A DNA stretch of 37,526 bases, taken from the NCBI RefSeq assembly GCF_000374045.1, contig NZ_KB893338.1:1-37526 (forward strand). Direction: 5' to 3'. Under the pieces are notes generated by a model. That model saw nothing but the letters and a program-made list of their open reading frames with translations, searched no databases and had not been told where the DNA came from. The stretch comes from Segetibacter koreensis DSM 18137. GTDB lineage: Bacteria > Bacteroidota > Bacteroidia > Chitinophagales > Chitinophagaceae. Both the position numbers and the translations under genes were made by a program. This document shows positions 25,887-35,928 of this stretch, piece after piece (the first letter of the stretch is position 1; the number at the start of each line of letters is the position of its first letter).

Positions 25887-27599
25887 TTAATGAGAATCTT
25901 TTGATACATCACTTCCTGACATGCCTTCTAGGAAATCCATGTCGGCACCCAAATGTGCCTGCTGAACATGCTGAATATATAAGTTAACATATCCCCGTTC
26001 TGTGATAGGAGGAGATGGTGTAAACTTTTGTTTTCTTAGCTGTAATTCTTCGTCACTTAAATGAATATTCAAAGAACGTTCGTGTACATTTAAAGTAATA
26101 AGATCGCCAGTCTGCACCACACTGAAATTTCCTCCACATGCAGCTTCAGGGGAAGCATGCAGTACGACTGTTCCAAAGCCTGTCCCACTCATTCGTCCGT
26201 CAGAGATGCGTACAAGATCAGTTATCCCTTTTTCCAATAGTTTTTTTGGTAAACCCATATTGCCTACTTCAGGCATACCGGGATAACCTTTTGGTCCGAC
26301 ATTCTTCAACACTAAAATGCTGTTTTCATCTACTTCCAGATCGGGATCGTCTATTCTGCTTTTATATTCATCAATATTTTCAAACACTACTGCCTTGCCT
26401 GTATGTTGCAGTAAAGATGGGGTGGCGGCAGATGGCTTTATTACTGCACCATTTTCACAAAGGTTTCCTTTTAATACGACTACACCTGATACGGGGTTAA
26501 AAGGATCATCAATTGTTGAGATCACATCTCTGTTATAACAGTCGCTGCTCTCATAGTTTTCCCTGATTGTTTTTCCGTTTACTGTTTTACAATCATTATG
26601 CAAAAAATTGCTCAATTCTTTTAATACTGCCGGAAGCCCTCCTGCATAATAAAGATCTTCCATAAAATATTGTCCTGAGGGCTGCAGGTTCGTGATAAGC
26701 GGAACGTTTAAGGCAATATCGTTAAAGTCATCAAGAGAAAGCTCTACCCCTATTCTGCGGGCAATGGCAATCAGGTGTATTACAAAATTGGTAGATCCGC
26801 CGATGGCAGCATTTGCAATGATAGCATTTTCAAATGCTTTGCGGGTAAGAATATCAGATAATTTGATACCTTCCTCCACCATTTTTACAATTTGCACTCC
26901 TGACAATTGGGCCAATACTTTTCTTCGTGCATCGGCAGCCGGTATAGCCGCATTGCCAGGCAAAGAAAGTCCGAGAGACTCTACCATACAAGCCATGGTG
27001 GAAGCAGTTCCCATAACAGCACAATGCCCGCGGCTGCGGCACATACTTGCTTCGATGGTTAGTAATTCCTCCTGGGTAATCTTCTCTCCTCTTAATTCAT
27101 CATGATAACGCCATATATCGCTTGTTCCGACTGGTAAACCTTTGTGCCTGCCCGTCAACATTGGGCCGCCTGATACTACAATCGTGGGAATATTAACACT
27201 ACATGCACCCATTACCAAAGCCGGTGTTGTTTTATCACATCCGCAAAGCAGCACTACACCATCTAAAGGATTTGCGCGGATAGATTCTTCAACATCCATA
27301 CTAACGAGATTACGATATAACATCGCTGTAGGCTTCATTAAAGTTTCACCTAAAGACATTACCGGAAACTCAACAGGAAATCCTCCCGCTTCGTAAACAC
27401 CTCTTTTAACAGACTCTGCCAACTCTCTGAAATGTGCATTACACGGAGTTAATTCTGACCAGGTATTGCAAATGCCAATAACAGGCTTATTATTAAATTC
27501 ATAATCAGGAATTCCCTGGTTTTTCATCCATGCGCGATAAATGAATCCATCTTTTCCTGTTCGACCAAACCAGTTACTGCTTCTTAACTTATTTGCCAC
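25887..27599 (-). CDS. IlvD/Edd-family sugar-acid dehydratase (arabinonate/xylonate dehydratase-like)
   Basis: A 570-residue enzyme that removes water from an aldonic acid to give a 2-keto-3-deoxy acid. The three [2Fe-2S] ligands appear as C53 (SELTPCN), C121 (CGCDKTTPA) and C193 (SRGHCAVMG). Probable Mg ligands are E85 and D122, with K123 next to them. The catalytic serine lies in RMSGTGFGT near residue 470. The spacing and the motif GICNTWSELTPCNAH match pentonate dehydratases such as L-arabinonate dehydratase better than IlvD proper, and no amino-acid biosynthesis genes are nearby. It is the first gene of the unit dehydratase-SDR-lactonase. No regulator or transporter is in the window. Confidence 0.92.
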   Translation of the reverse strand: MANKLRSSNWFGRTGKDGFIYRAWMKNQGIPDYEFNNKPVIGICNTWSELTPCNAHFRELAESVKRGVYEAGGFPVEFPVMSLGETLMKPTAMLYRNLVSMDVEESIRANPLDGVVLLCGCDKTTPALVMGACSVNIPTIVVSGGPMLTGRHKGLPVGTSDIWRYHDELRGEKITQEELLTIEASMCRSRGHCAVMGTASTMACMVESLGLSLPGNAAIPAADARRKVLAQLSGVQIVKMVEEGIKLSDILTRKAFENAIIANAAIGGSTNFVIHLIAIARRIGVELSLDDFNDIALNVPLITNLQPSGQYFMEDLYYAGGLPAVLKELSNFLHNDCKTVNGKTIRENYESSDCYNRDVISTIDDPFNPVSGVVVLKGNLCENGAVIKPSAATPSLLQHTGKAVVFENIDEYKSRIDDPDLEVDENSILVLKNVGPKGYPGMPEVGNMGLPKKLLEKGITDLVRISDGRMSGTGFGTVVLHASPEAACGGNFSVVQTGDLITLNVHERSLNIHLSDEELQLRKQKFTPSPPITERGYVNLYIQHVQQAHLGADMDFLEGMSGSDVSKDSH

Positions 27600-27743
27600 T
27601 TATTTTTATTTATTTCTGATATTCAATTTTGCTAACTTAGTACAGTTTTGCCAATTGCGCTGAAAGCGGTTAAATAAATTTATTAGAATTGAAAAATTAA
27701 AGCTCACCAGTGCCACAACATACAACTTTTACTACAACTCATG

Positions 27744-28529
27744 TCAAACAACTACGGCATAGAAAACCTTCTCAAAGTTCCTTTTTACTTTTTCCTTTAC
27801 TTCTTCCATAGGTATTGTATAACCTAATTCCTTTTGCAAAGAAGTCACCTGCTTGTTTTGAATGCCACAGGGAATAATGTAGTCGAAATAATTAAGATCG
27901 GTATTTACATTAAATGCAAAGCCATGCATTGTGATCCAACGGCTGCAGCGTATACCCATTGCACAGATCTTACGCTCTTTTCCTTTTACATGAGGATCAA
28001 GCCATACACCTGTTTCACCTTTGCTTCTGTCTCCTTTTAATCCATAATCGGCCATCGTAAGAATAATTACTTCTTCAAGGTTTCTCAAGTACCAGCCAAG
28101 ATCGGTTTTAAAATTATCAAGATCTAAAATAGGATAACCGACCAGTTGACCAGGGCCATGAAAAGTAATATCTCCTCCCCTGTTGATTTTAAAAAATTCA
28201 ATTCCTTTTTTCTCTCTTTCTTTTTCATCTATCAATACATGACTTATATCCCCACTTTTACCTAATGTGTAGACAGGATTATGTTGAACAAAGAGAAGAT
28301 GGTTTTGGGTTGTACTGCCAGGTATAGAACGACTGTCTATGGATGTATGAATGTGAGTTGTAAGTTGTGAATCGGGAGTTGATATAAGATGATTAGCTAC
28401 TAAAGTTTCCTTGTTGCCTGCTGACTGCTTCAGCCTCACATTTTGCTGCAGCATGTCTTCCTGTAAATCCCATATTTCTTTATACGAGCGATTGTTACCT
28501 AAGTCTGTAAATAAAACTGTTTGCTTCAT
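27744..28529 (-). CDS. lipB: Octanoyltransferase LipB with a low-complexity insert
   Basis: 261 residues from the ATG at 28529 (a TTG codon one position upstream is possible). LipB moves octanoate from acyl carrier protein to lipoyl domains, the first step of lipoate synthesis. Family motifs are HNPVYTLGKSGD, GGDITFHGPGQLVGYP and MHGFAFNVNTDL. The catalytic pair is K187 (RKICAMGIR) and C221 (IIPCGI), 34 residues apart as in the Mycobacterium enzyme (K142/C176). An insert of about 30 residues around positions 42-75 (TPDSQLTTHIHTSIDSRS) lies between the first helix and the HNPVYTLG strand and is not normal for the family. The surrounding catalytic domain is complete, so the gene is probably functional. 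Confidence 0.93.
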   Translation of the reverse strand: MKQTVLFTDLGNNRSYKEIWDLQEDMLQQNVRLKQSAGNKETLVANHLISTPDSQLTTHIHTSIDSRSIPGSTTQNHLLFVQHNPVYTLGKSGDISHVLIDEKEREKKGIEFFKINRGGDITFHGPGQLVGYPILDLDNFKTDLGWYLRNLEEVIILTMADYGLKGDRSKGETGVWLDPHVKGKERKICAMGIRCSRWITMHGFAFNVNTDLNYFDYIIPCGIQNKQVTSLQKELGYTIPMEEVKEKVKRNFEKVFYAVVV

Positions 28530-28839
28530 CAATTTGCAAAGCTAAAGTATAGTTATCAGTATTTATCACGGCAACTTATATAAGTAGAAATCAGAAATAT
28601 TATTGCCAGCTGTGAATGCAAGGGGCTACAATTTCTGACACATTTACTCTTACTGATTATTAGGCAGGAAACATTGCGAGGAGCGACAGTAAAAAAATTA
28701 AAATCATTACTGCGTTTCTCTGGCTAGTGCATAAACAGAGAAACGCAATGAGAATGTACTAAAAGCTATGGTTTTTCAGTCGAAAGATGGTATAGGTACT
28801 AGTACCGCAAGCGATTTTGTAGAAAAACAATTATTGTTC
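28530..28839. other. Intergenic region with a hairpin and a degenerate interspersed motif
   Basis: Around 28670-28691 the text cattgcgaggagcgacag resembles a widely scattered intergenic repeat (from memory; not checked). It is followed by the hairpin at 28711-28747. No gene was found here; AT-rich sequence makes up the rest. Confidence 0.45.
28711..28747. repeat. 12-bp inverted repeat hairpin
   Basis: Arms tgcgtttctctg and cagagaaacgca pair perfectly around a 13-base loop. There is no T run on either side, so it is not a standard terminator. Confidence 0.7.
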
Positions 28840-29040
28840 TTAAGCAGTCTTTTTTCTAAAATCGGGGTATTCTGTCAAAGTTGTTTTTGCCGGATGAACT
28901 TCTTCAAAATATTCATTACCCGCATCAGCAATTTCCGCAGGTTGTGATTTTTTATGTTTAATATCTCTTATCAAAACATACCCTACCATCAATAAAGACG
29001 AACCAAGCATAAAAAGGAATATACCTAAAAAAATATGCAT
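28840..29040 (-). CDS. Small one-helix membrane protein, unknown function
   Basis: 66 residues from the ATG at 29040; a TTG at 29073 would add 11 residues (TNTVIIKNLF). One hydrophobic helix (MHIFLGIFLFMLGSSLLMVG) is followed by a basic anchor (RDIKHKKSQ) and an acidic tail ending EYPDFRKKTA. This is an N-in, single-span topology by the charge rule. No family was recognised. The coherent helix-basic-acidic layout supports a real gene; no Shine-Dalgarno sequence is seen. Confidence 0.5.
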   Translation of the reverse strand: MHIFLGIFLFMLGSSLLMVGYVLIRDIKHKKSQPAEIADAGNEYFEEVHPAKTTLTEYPDFRKKTA

Positions 29041-29518
29041 AAAAAGATTTTTGATAATAACGGTATTGGTCAAAATATTATTGTATAAAATTAAAAAATA
29101 ATTATAGGCGAAATTTCAGCACTGAAAATCTTTAACCAACTGTTATTTCCAGTTCGTTAATGTAGTAACAAGATAAGCTTATCGGCAATGAATTTTGAGC
29201 CTGCCTCCCTTCTAAGATTGTATAAGTAGCATTTAAGAGAATCTATCTTTTGTTTTTTTTAATCCTGTTGTATTCCCGATACAACTTAATTGAATAAAAA
29301 GACATCATTGTGATAACGGATTTTAAGAAGTAATGATTTAAAAGGCAGAGTCGATGTTTGAAAGGAATTAGAACATTTTTCATTAATTCCCTATTGCATA
29401 CCAGTTGTTACTACTAAATTCTCAACTCCCAATATTCACCCGTCTCGGCTAATTGTTTTCATTTTTTATAAAGAACCAAATATTCCTGTTACCAAAACAT
29501 AATTGTTTAAGATCTATT
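29041..29518. other. Intergenic region upstream of the giant surface protein
   Basis: These 478 bases hold no convincing gene. The final 15 bases contain the leader sequence tgtttaagatcta shared with the second giant-protein gene. No exact TAnnTTTG was found. Confidence 0.5.
29504..29516 (+). promoter_or_regulatory. Shared leader motif before giant surface protein 1
   Basis: tgtttaagatcta ends two bases before the ATG at 29519. The same 13 bases occur at 35912-35924 before the second gene. It sits where a ribosome-binding site would be, but has no Shine-Dalgarno sequence. Confidence 0.5.
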
Positions 29519-32500
29519 ATGGAAAGAAATTTACCCGGTGTCATTCATGGCAATCCAATTGGGTCGAAGAAAGAAAATTTATTTTCATTTAAAAAGCTAA
29601 GCCTTACATTTTTTGTAAGTGCTTTTGTTTTTTTGTCGGGCCTTGCGCCCGGAAAAAGTTTTGCGCAGGAAGTTTCTTTAATAACACTTAATTCTGCATC
29701 TTCTTCAAGTGTCTGCGTAGGTGGAAACTTGAATATAAATATTTCGAGTACCGCTACAGGTACAAATACTTACATTGTACAGCTAAGCGATGATATGGGT
29801 AGTTTTGCTAAACCTACTGATATTGGTCAGGCTGACTTTACCGATAATGTGAATAATACGCCAATACCATCCACTGTACCTTTTGGTACGTTAGAAGGTA
29901 CAGGATACCTGATTAGGGTTGTAAGTGGTGGTAGATATAGCACAGGTTTAACACAAATAACAGTTAACGCGCTACCTTCTATAACGCCTCAGGCAGCGAC
30001 AGCCAACGTTTGCACTAACTCCGGTATATCAACTACCACGCTGGCATACGCTGCCACCGGTTCACCTGTTACATATAGCATTACGTGGAGTTCGGCAGCT
30101 ATTAACCAGGGTTTTAATCCGGTAACAGATGCCAATTTACCTGGTAGTCCTCTTAGTATTTCTGTTCCGGCAAATGCTGCTGCTGCCACTTACACCGGCA
30201 CTATTACTGTAAAAAATGCAAGCGGATGTGTTAGTTCTCCGGCAACTTTTACAGTTACAATCAATGCTGTACCCCCCACTCCTACTATTTTTCCTAATGG
30301 CGCTACGACTTTTTGCGATGGAGGAAATGTTACCCTTTCTTCCTCTGCTACTGCCGGTAACCAGTGGTATAAGGATGGCAACGCTATAAATGGGGCTACT
30401 GCCCAAACTTATTCTGCTGCTATAAGTGGCACTTATAAGGTAATAGTCTCAGCCAACGGTTGTACTTCAACTGCATCTGCCGCTACAAGTGTTACTGCAA
30501 ATCCTGCCCCTATAGTTCCTTCAGCAACAGGAAGCTCAAGATGCGGAAGTGGAATGGTTACTATTTCTGCAACAAGTGCTGCAGGCACTTCTGTAGATTG
30601 GTATTCGGCCCCGTCCGGTGGAACCGTATTATTAAGTGGAAATAATACTTTTACAACTCCAGCTATATCATCAACAACTACTTATTATGCCCAAGCAAGA
30701 AATACGACCACAGGATGCGTTTCTGCAACAAGGACCTCAGTTATTGCCACTGTCAATCAAGCGCCAACTGCATTTAATCTAACCGGGCAAAGCTTATACT
30801 GTACCACTAGCTCTGGCAGTATTCTTAGTTTGGCAGGTTCCGAGACAGGAGTTAGTTATCAATTATATAGAAACAGTGCAATAGCTGTTGGATCCCCCGT
30901 AACCGGAACAGGTAGTTCGCTTAGTTTTAGTCCGCAAACAATACAAGGAGAATATACTGTTATTGCTAAAAATACATCCAGCTCCTGCACACAAAATATG
31001 ACGGGAAGTGTACTGGTAACAGGTCAAAATACACCTCCCACAGCAGTTGCCGGCGCTTCTCCAAATACAGTTTGTGAAATTGGCAATGTACAATTACAGG
31101 CTTATACTGATACGGTAAACGGAAAAATGATTGATTATTCATTATCAACTATAGCATACAATTATATAACACCTACCAATCCAACTACAATTGCCTGGCA
31201 GAATAATACAGAAGATGGGTATACAAATGCAATTCCCACAACCTTTCCGTTTAGATTCTTTAATACAACTTATAATAATGTGTATATAAGCACTAACGGA
31301 TTTATAAGTTTTTCTCCTTTGTCAGCTAGTAACAACTCAAATGCCCCCCAGGCTTTTCCTAATCCTGCAATGTCAAACAATCTTATTGCCTTAGCAATGG
31401 GGAATGTTCTTCAAAGCACGGGAAACGCGAAATATTTTATATCCGGTATTGCCCCAAACAGAATTTTTGTAGTAGAATTTACCAATTTTAAATTTCGGAA
31501 AAATCCCTCTCAAATAAACGGATCGGTTAACGGACAGATACAAATATTTGAAAACAAGAATATTATTGAAGTTCATGTTACTAATGTAAATAAAGATACT
31601 CCTCCCGGGCAGCAAGTGCCTTCGACATTAGGGATAGAGAATGCTGACGGAACACAAGGAAATTCACCTCCGGGAAAATTCAATAGCATATGGGATGCAA
31701 CAAATGTTGCATATCGTTGGGTACCTATAGCAGGTTATAGCTGGTCTCCTTCCACATTTCTTAATGCAACAAATATTTCTAATCCTGTTGCTACAGGTGT
31801 AAATACCGTAACTAATTATACGGTAACTATAACAGACGTCATCGGATGCTCTACAACTTCTGGTCCGCTTACAATCAATGTAAATAAAAAATCCCAGGAC
31901 CCTACCAGCGCTACAGCAAGTGCTTCTATAGTTTGTAGCGGCAGCCCCGTTACGTTAACGCTATCCGGTGGAGGTAGCGGAACCTCAGAAACAGTTAAGT
32001 GGTACATCGGTTCCTGTGGAGGAACATTAGCTGGTGTTGGTAATAATTTAATAGTAAATCCAACCGTTACTACAACGTATTATGGCAGGTATGAAAATGG
32101 TGCACCTTGTAATTCCGTTTCTATTTGCAAACAAGTTACTGTAACTGTTAATCCATTACCAACAGCAACCATAACTGGTACAGCTACTGTTTGTCAAAAC
32201 ACACCTTCACCCAACATTACATTTACCGGTGCAAATGGCACAGCTCCGTATACATTTACTTATAAAATTGGCAGTGGTGCCAGTCAAACAAAAACAACTA
32301 CTGCGGGTAATTCCGTGTCAATACCTGTTTCAACAACCACGGCAGGATCTTATGTGTATAATTTAATCAGTGTGCAAGATGCAAGCTCAACCGCCTGTAT
32401 ACAAGCCCAAACAGGTTCTGCAACAGTAATAGTCAATTCGACGCCTAATATATATACTGTAACTGGAGGTGGCGCCTACTGTGCAGGCGGAATTGGAGTT

Positions 32501-35206
32501 GATGTTGGTTTATCAAGTTCGCAGACAGGAGTTAATTATCAATTATTTAATAATTTAGTACCCGTAGGGGTCGCTAAAGCAGGAACAACCGGTTCGGCTA
32601 TAAGTTTTGGGCTGCAAACAGCAGCAGGTATATATACAGTGGTTGCAACGAATACAAGCAATTGTACAAATACAATGACCGGCAGTGCAACAATTACTGT
32701 TAATGACCCAGCTACCATCGCCAATCAGCCGGTTTCGCAAAATGCCTGTCCCGGCAGCAATACTTCGTTTACTGTAAAAGCAGCTGGCACTTCGCCGACC
32801 TATCAATGGCAGGTGAGCACTGATGGCGGCAGTAAATTCAATAATGTAACAGGTGCAACAAGCAGCACACTAACTATTAGCGGTGCCGGCGACGAAATAA
32901 ACAACAACCAATACCGTGTTACCGTAACAGGAGCGGCACCTTGTCCTTTCACCACTTCAGAAATTGTAACCCTTACAGTCGGTAACATTTGGACTGGCTC
33001 TAACGGCACCAATTTTAGCTTAGATAAAAATTGGTCTTGCAACAGTGTACCTGGTGTTACAGATCGTGCTATTATTCCCGCGGTTGCCAATCTTCCTGTA
33101 CTTTCTGAATCTGTTACCGTAGGTAATCTAACGTTGCAGTCTAACGCGAGTCTCGACTTAAGTGGAAAAAACCTGACCGTTAATGGAGATATTACGGGTG
33201 GAGGTAAACTCTATGGCGACAAAAACTCCAGTCTCATGTTAAACGGAATAAACACATCAACATTAAATTTTGATAATTCGAATGACAGTATAACTAATGT
33301 GATAAAAGATCTTACAATTAATTCAGGTAGCATTAACCTGGGAAGCAGATTGTATTTGTTACATGTCCTATACTCCAATGGAGGTACACTCAACTCTAAT
33401 GGAAATCTTACTATACGCTCGACAAGTATTGATAGTACTGCGAGGGTTGCTGAGGTAAAAGGTGCCATAAGCGGAGATGTAACTGTTGAGCGTTTCATTC
33501 CTAAAAAGAGAGCTTATCGCTATATATCACCATCCGTTACAACCAGTAGCAGCATCAGATATAACTGGATGGAAAATGCAGTTAATCCCGATATAAATAC
33601 AAGAATTAACCTAAAGGCTGGCTATGGAACTAATATTACAGGAAACAATCCGGCTGGTAATGGTTTTGACGCCACCATAACCACAAACCCATCATTATTC
33701 ACGTTTAATACTACAACTCAAACATGGGTTGCTGTTCCAAATACAAATGGTACTTTAGTTGCAGGCACTGGCTACTCATTAATGGTGAGAGGAGATAGAA
33801 GTATCGATATGAGAACCAATACTCCTGACCCCACACCTACTATCTTAAGAGCTAAAGGCGCACTTTTTACAGGAACATATTCGCCAGCATTAAGCAATAC
33901 TGCAGGTAAATACACTTTTATAGGTAACCCTTATGCATCACCTGTTGATTTTCAAAAAATGTGGAATAACGCTACTAATGTAACCTCGAGCTACTATGCA
34001 TGGGACCCTAATGTAAACACACGCGGCGGTTATGTAGTTTACAATGCTTTTTATGATACCGCAAATATTGCAACCTCAAAAGTAGATAAGAATATACAAC
34101 CCGGGCAGGCCGTTTTTGTACAAACTATTAAAAATGGTACTGCTTCAATAGATTTTAGTGAAAAGTATAAATCAACAGATAAGAACACTCGCGTATTTAG
34201 AAATCCTCATCAATTCACAAAACTATCTGTACAACTGCTTCTAAACCAAAATGAAGGGTTGCAGAACCGAGCAGATGGAGTGTTTGCCTATTTTGATGAT
34301 AACTTTTCAACAGCTATCGGTAATGAGGACTCTTATAAATTTACGAATTCAGATGAAAACCTCGCTATTAATCACAATGGAGTATCTCTTAGTATGGAAG
34401 GTCGTCCGACTGTAACTGCGGATGATACCATACCTTTAAAAATATGGCAGTTCAGGCAAAAGAGTTATTATCTCAGCTTAATAGGCAATAATTTTTCTCC
34501 GGAGGTTACGGCATTTGTAAGAGATAGTTACCTGCATACTGAAAGTGCTGTTGATTTGTCATCAGTTACTTTATTGCCTTTCACTATTAATACAGACTCG
34601 GCTTCTTTTGCAAAAGACAGGTTTAGCATAATATTTAAAGCCGGGCGAACGTTGCCTGTAACTTTGGCAATCGTGAAGGCTTATCAAAAAGACAAAGGCA
34701 TACAGGTAGATTGGACAGCACAAACAGAAATAAATATTGACCGGTACGAGGTAGAAAAATCAGTTAACGGCCAACAGTTTGACCAAACAACAATGCTATT
34801 GGCCAAAGGCAATAATTCAGCTACTCAAAACTATGGATGGTTCGATGAAAACCCCAACACAGGCAGCAACTTTTACCGTTTAAAAGTGATAGAAAAATCA
34901 GGTGCGGTAAAATATAGCCCGGTAGTAAAAGTAAATATAGCGGAACATAATGGCGGCATTGCAGTATTTCCAAATCCTGTAAAAGACAACCAGGTAAGCG
35001 TTCATTTTAATAATATGGAGCAAGGAAAGTATTTAGCAACAGTTTATGATAACATTGGTCAGCAAATTTATTCCGGCAATATTGAGCATAGCGGAAGAAC
35101 TGCAACTTATACAATTGCGTTAAGCAGGTTAATAAGCAAAGGAACTTATACGTTGCATGTACACAAAGGAGATACAACTTTAAATGAAAGAGTTATAGTG
35201 GAATAA
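29519..35206 (+). CDS. Giant T9SS-secreted Ig/PKD-like surface protein
   Basis: 1895 residues from ATG 29519, chosen because the next paralogue starts at the same point; a TTG 66 bases upstream is in frame but less likely. An unusual leader of about 25 polar residues precedes the hydrophobic segment LTFFVSAFVFLSGLAPGKSF (cleavage near FAQ). Then come several Ig/PKD-like domains (to about 530), a beta-rich domain (about 539-737) that reads like a nidogen-type or related fold (YISTNGFISFSP), more Ig-like domains (about 797-1156), a segment with WTGSNGTNFS and regular beta turns (about 1157-1328), the VERFIP..RAYRYISP region common in T9SS proteins (about 1318-1550), and a T9SS sorting domain from about 1815 (AVFPNPVKDNQ to VIVE). 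It is a cell-surface or released adhesin-like protein. Two domains, near 430-510 and 974-1063, are homologous to each other. Confidence 0.9.
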   Translation: MERNLPGVIHGNPIGSKKENLFSFKKLSLTFFVSAFVFLSGLAPGKSFAQEVSLITLNSASSSSVCVGGNLNINISSTATGTNTYIVQLSDDMGSFAKPTDIGQADFTDNVNNTPIPSTVPFGTLEGTGYLIRVVSGGRYSTGLTQITVNALPSITPQAATANVCTNSGISTTTLAYAATGSPVTYSITWSSAAINQGFNPVTDANLPGSPLSISVPANAAAATYTGTITVKNASGCVSSPATFTVTINAVPPTPTIFPNGATTFCDGGNVTLSSSATAGNQWYKDGNAINGATAQTYSAAISGTYKVIVSANGCTSTASAATSVTANPAPIVPSATGSSRCGSGMVTISATSAAGTSVDWYSAPSGGTVLLSGNNTFTTPAISSTTTYYAQARNTTTGCVSATRTSVIATVNQAPTAFNLTGQSLYCTTSSGSILSLAGSETGVSYQLYRNSAIAVGSPVTGTGSSLSFSPQTIQGEYTVIAKNTSSSCTQNMTGSVLVTGQNTPPTAVAGASPNTVCEIGNVQLQAYTDTVNGKMIDYSLSTIAYNYITPTNPTTIAWQNNTEDGYTNAIPTTFPFRFFNTTYNNVYISTNGFISFSPLSASNNSNAPQAFPNPAMSNNLIALAMGNVLQSTGNAKYFISGIAPNRIFVVEFTNFKFRKNPSQINGSVNGQIQIFENKNIIEVHVTNVNKDTPPGQQVPSTLGIENADGTQGNSPPGKFNSIWDATNVAYRWVPIAGYSWSPSTFLNATNISNPVATGVNTVTNYTVTITDVIGCSTTSGPLTINVNKKSQDPTSATASASIVCSGSPVTLTLSGGGSGTSETVKWYIGSCGGTLAGVGNNLIVNPTVTTTYYGRYENGAPCNSVSICKQVTVTVNPLPTATITGTATVCQNTPSPNITFTGANGTAPYTFTYKIGSGASQTKTTTAGNSVSIPVSTTTAGSYVYNLISVQDASSTACIQAQTGSATVIVNSTPNIYTVTGGGAYCAGGIGVDVGLSSSQTGVNYQLFNNLVPVGVAKAGTTGSAISFGLQTAAGIYTVVATNTSNCTNTMTGSATITVNDPATIANQPVSQNACPGSNTSFTVKAAGTSPTYQWQVSTDGGSKFNNVTGATSSTLTISGAGDEINNNQYRVTVTGAAPCPFTTSEIVTLTVGNIWTGSNGTNFSLDKNWSCNSVPGVTDRAIIPAVANLPVLSESVTVGNLTLQSNASLDLSGKNLTVNGDITGGGKLYGDKNSSLMLNGINTSTLNFDNSNDSITNVIKDLTINSGSINLGSRLYLLHVLYSNGGTLNSNGNLTIRSTSIDSTARVAEVKGAISGDVTVERFIPKKRAYRYISPSVTTSSSIRYNWMENAVNPDINTRINLKAGYGTNITGNNPAGNGFDATITTNPSLFTFNTTTQTWVAVPNTNGTLVAGTGYSLMVRGDRSIDMRTNTPDPTPTILRAKGALFTGTYSPALSNTAGKYTFIGNPYASPVDFQKMWNNATNVTSSYYAWDPNVNTRGGYVVYNAFYDTANIATSKVDKNIQPGQAVFVQTIKNGTASIDFSEKYKSTDKNTRVFRNPHQFTKLSVQLLLNQNEGLQNRADGVFAYFDDNFSTAIGNEDSYKFTNSDENLAINHNGVSLSMEGRPTVTADDTIPLKIWQFRQKSYYLSLIGNNFSPEVTAFVRDSYLHTESAVDLSSVTLLPFTINTDSASFAKDRFSIIFKAGRTLPVTLAIVKAYQKDKGIQVDWTAQTEINIDRYEVEKSVNGQQFDQTTMLLAKGNNSATQNYGWFDENPNTGSNFYRLKVIEKSGAVKYSPVVKVNIAEHNGGIAVFPNPVKDNQVSVHFNNMEQGKYLATVYDNIGQQIYSGNIEHSGRTATYTIALSRLISKGTYTLHVHKGDTTLNERVIVE

Positions 35207-35301
35207 AAATTTGTATTTCCGGTTCTCACTTCTGCAACCGCAGGGAAAAGAGCAAGTGGTGATTATCATAAAGGAATTAAAGTTCCTTTCAATAAAAACC
35301 G

Positions 35302-35331
35302 ATAACCTCTGATCTCTGCGGTTATTTTTTT
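35302..35331 (+). terminator. Probable rho-independent terminator after giant protein 1
   Basis: A 6-bp stem (ataacc / ggttat) with a 12-base loop, followed by a T run. An alternative longer pairing uses aaccgcag at 35236 with ctgcggtt at 35316. It lies about 95 bases after the stop. Confidence 0.55.
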
Positions 35332-35911
35332 AAAAGCAGGTTTTGTGTTATTATTTATTACAAAAGAAGGGTAAGGAACTAAATTTTTCGAAGCAAGATT
35401 TCTTAAAACTGCTACATCCTATAGCTATAGTAGCAGTATGAATATTCATATTCATTTTGAATACTTTAAGACTACTTTTAGCGATTTCTGTTTTCTTATT
35501 TATTTTGAAAACAATCTTTTTATCAATATATTTATATTCTCAACTTACAGCCACAAAAAATTGAATTTTTGCCAAATAGATCTTTATAACGCTCCTACAT
35601 CTTTTATACAAACAACCGAGTTAAAAAGTATGTAGTGCATTTTATCATTAAAAGATTTTAATAGCAAATGTTATGGAAAAGTGATATTATTGTCGCAATT
35701 TTTTTTCTCACAACACCTCCAATAACTGCTGAATTTCCGCTTGCTAATTCCAATTTTCTATTCAAACAATGTTGATAGGTTATGATGTTTTATTTACTGA
35801 TCTAAGTAATGTCACTTTATCAGTGAACTTGTACCCGCTCAACATTCGGTATTTCCTTATTTATCAATTTTTTTTGCATCGGGAAGTGTTTTCTCGAACT
35901 GAAATATTTAC

Positions 35912-35924
35912 TGTTTAAGATCTA
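35912..35924 (+). promoter_or_regulatory. Shared leader motif before giant surface protein 2
   Basis: tgtttaagatcta ends four bases before the ATG at 35929 and is identical to 29504-29516. Confidence 0.5.
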
Positions 35925-35928
35925 GCAT

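Larger units (their letters stand above)
35207..35928. other. Intergenic region between the two giant-protein genes
   Basis: These 722 bases contain the terminator-like hairpin at 35302-35331 and an 8-bp hairpin (actgctac / gtagcagt, 35408-35437). A frame at 35438-35635 is rich in AT and Phe/Ile and resembles no protein. The second copy of the leader motif lies at the end (35912-35924). Confidence 0.55.

Noticed and set aside
26692-27105. Long frame on the + strand opposite the dehydratase
   Set aside because: It is the shadow of a clear dehydratase gene with all Fe-S ligands; no family features on the + strand.
35438-35635. 65-codon AT-rich frame
   Set aside because: Made of Phe, Ile and Asn codons as expected from AT-rich DNA; no domain, no promoter, no clear start context.
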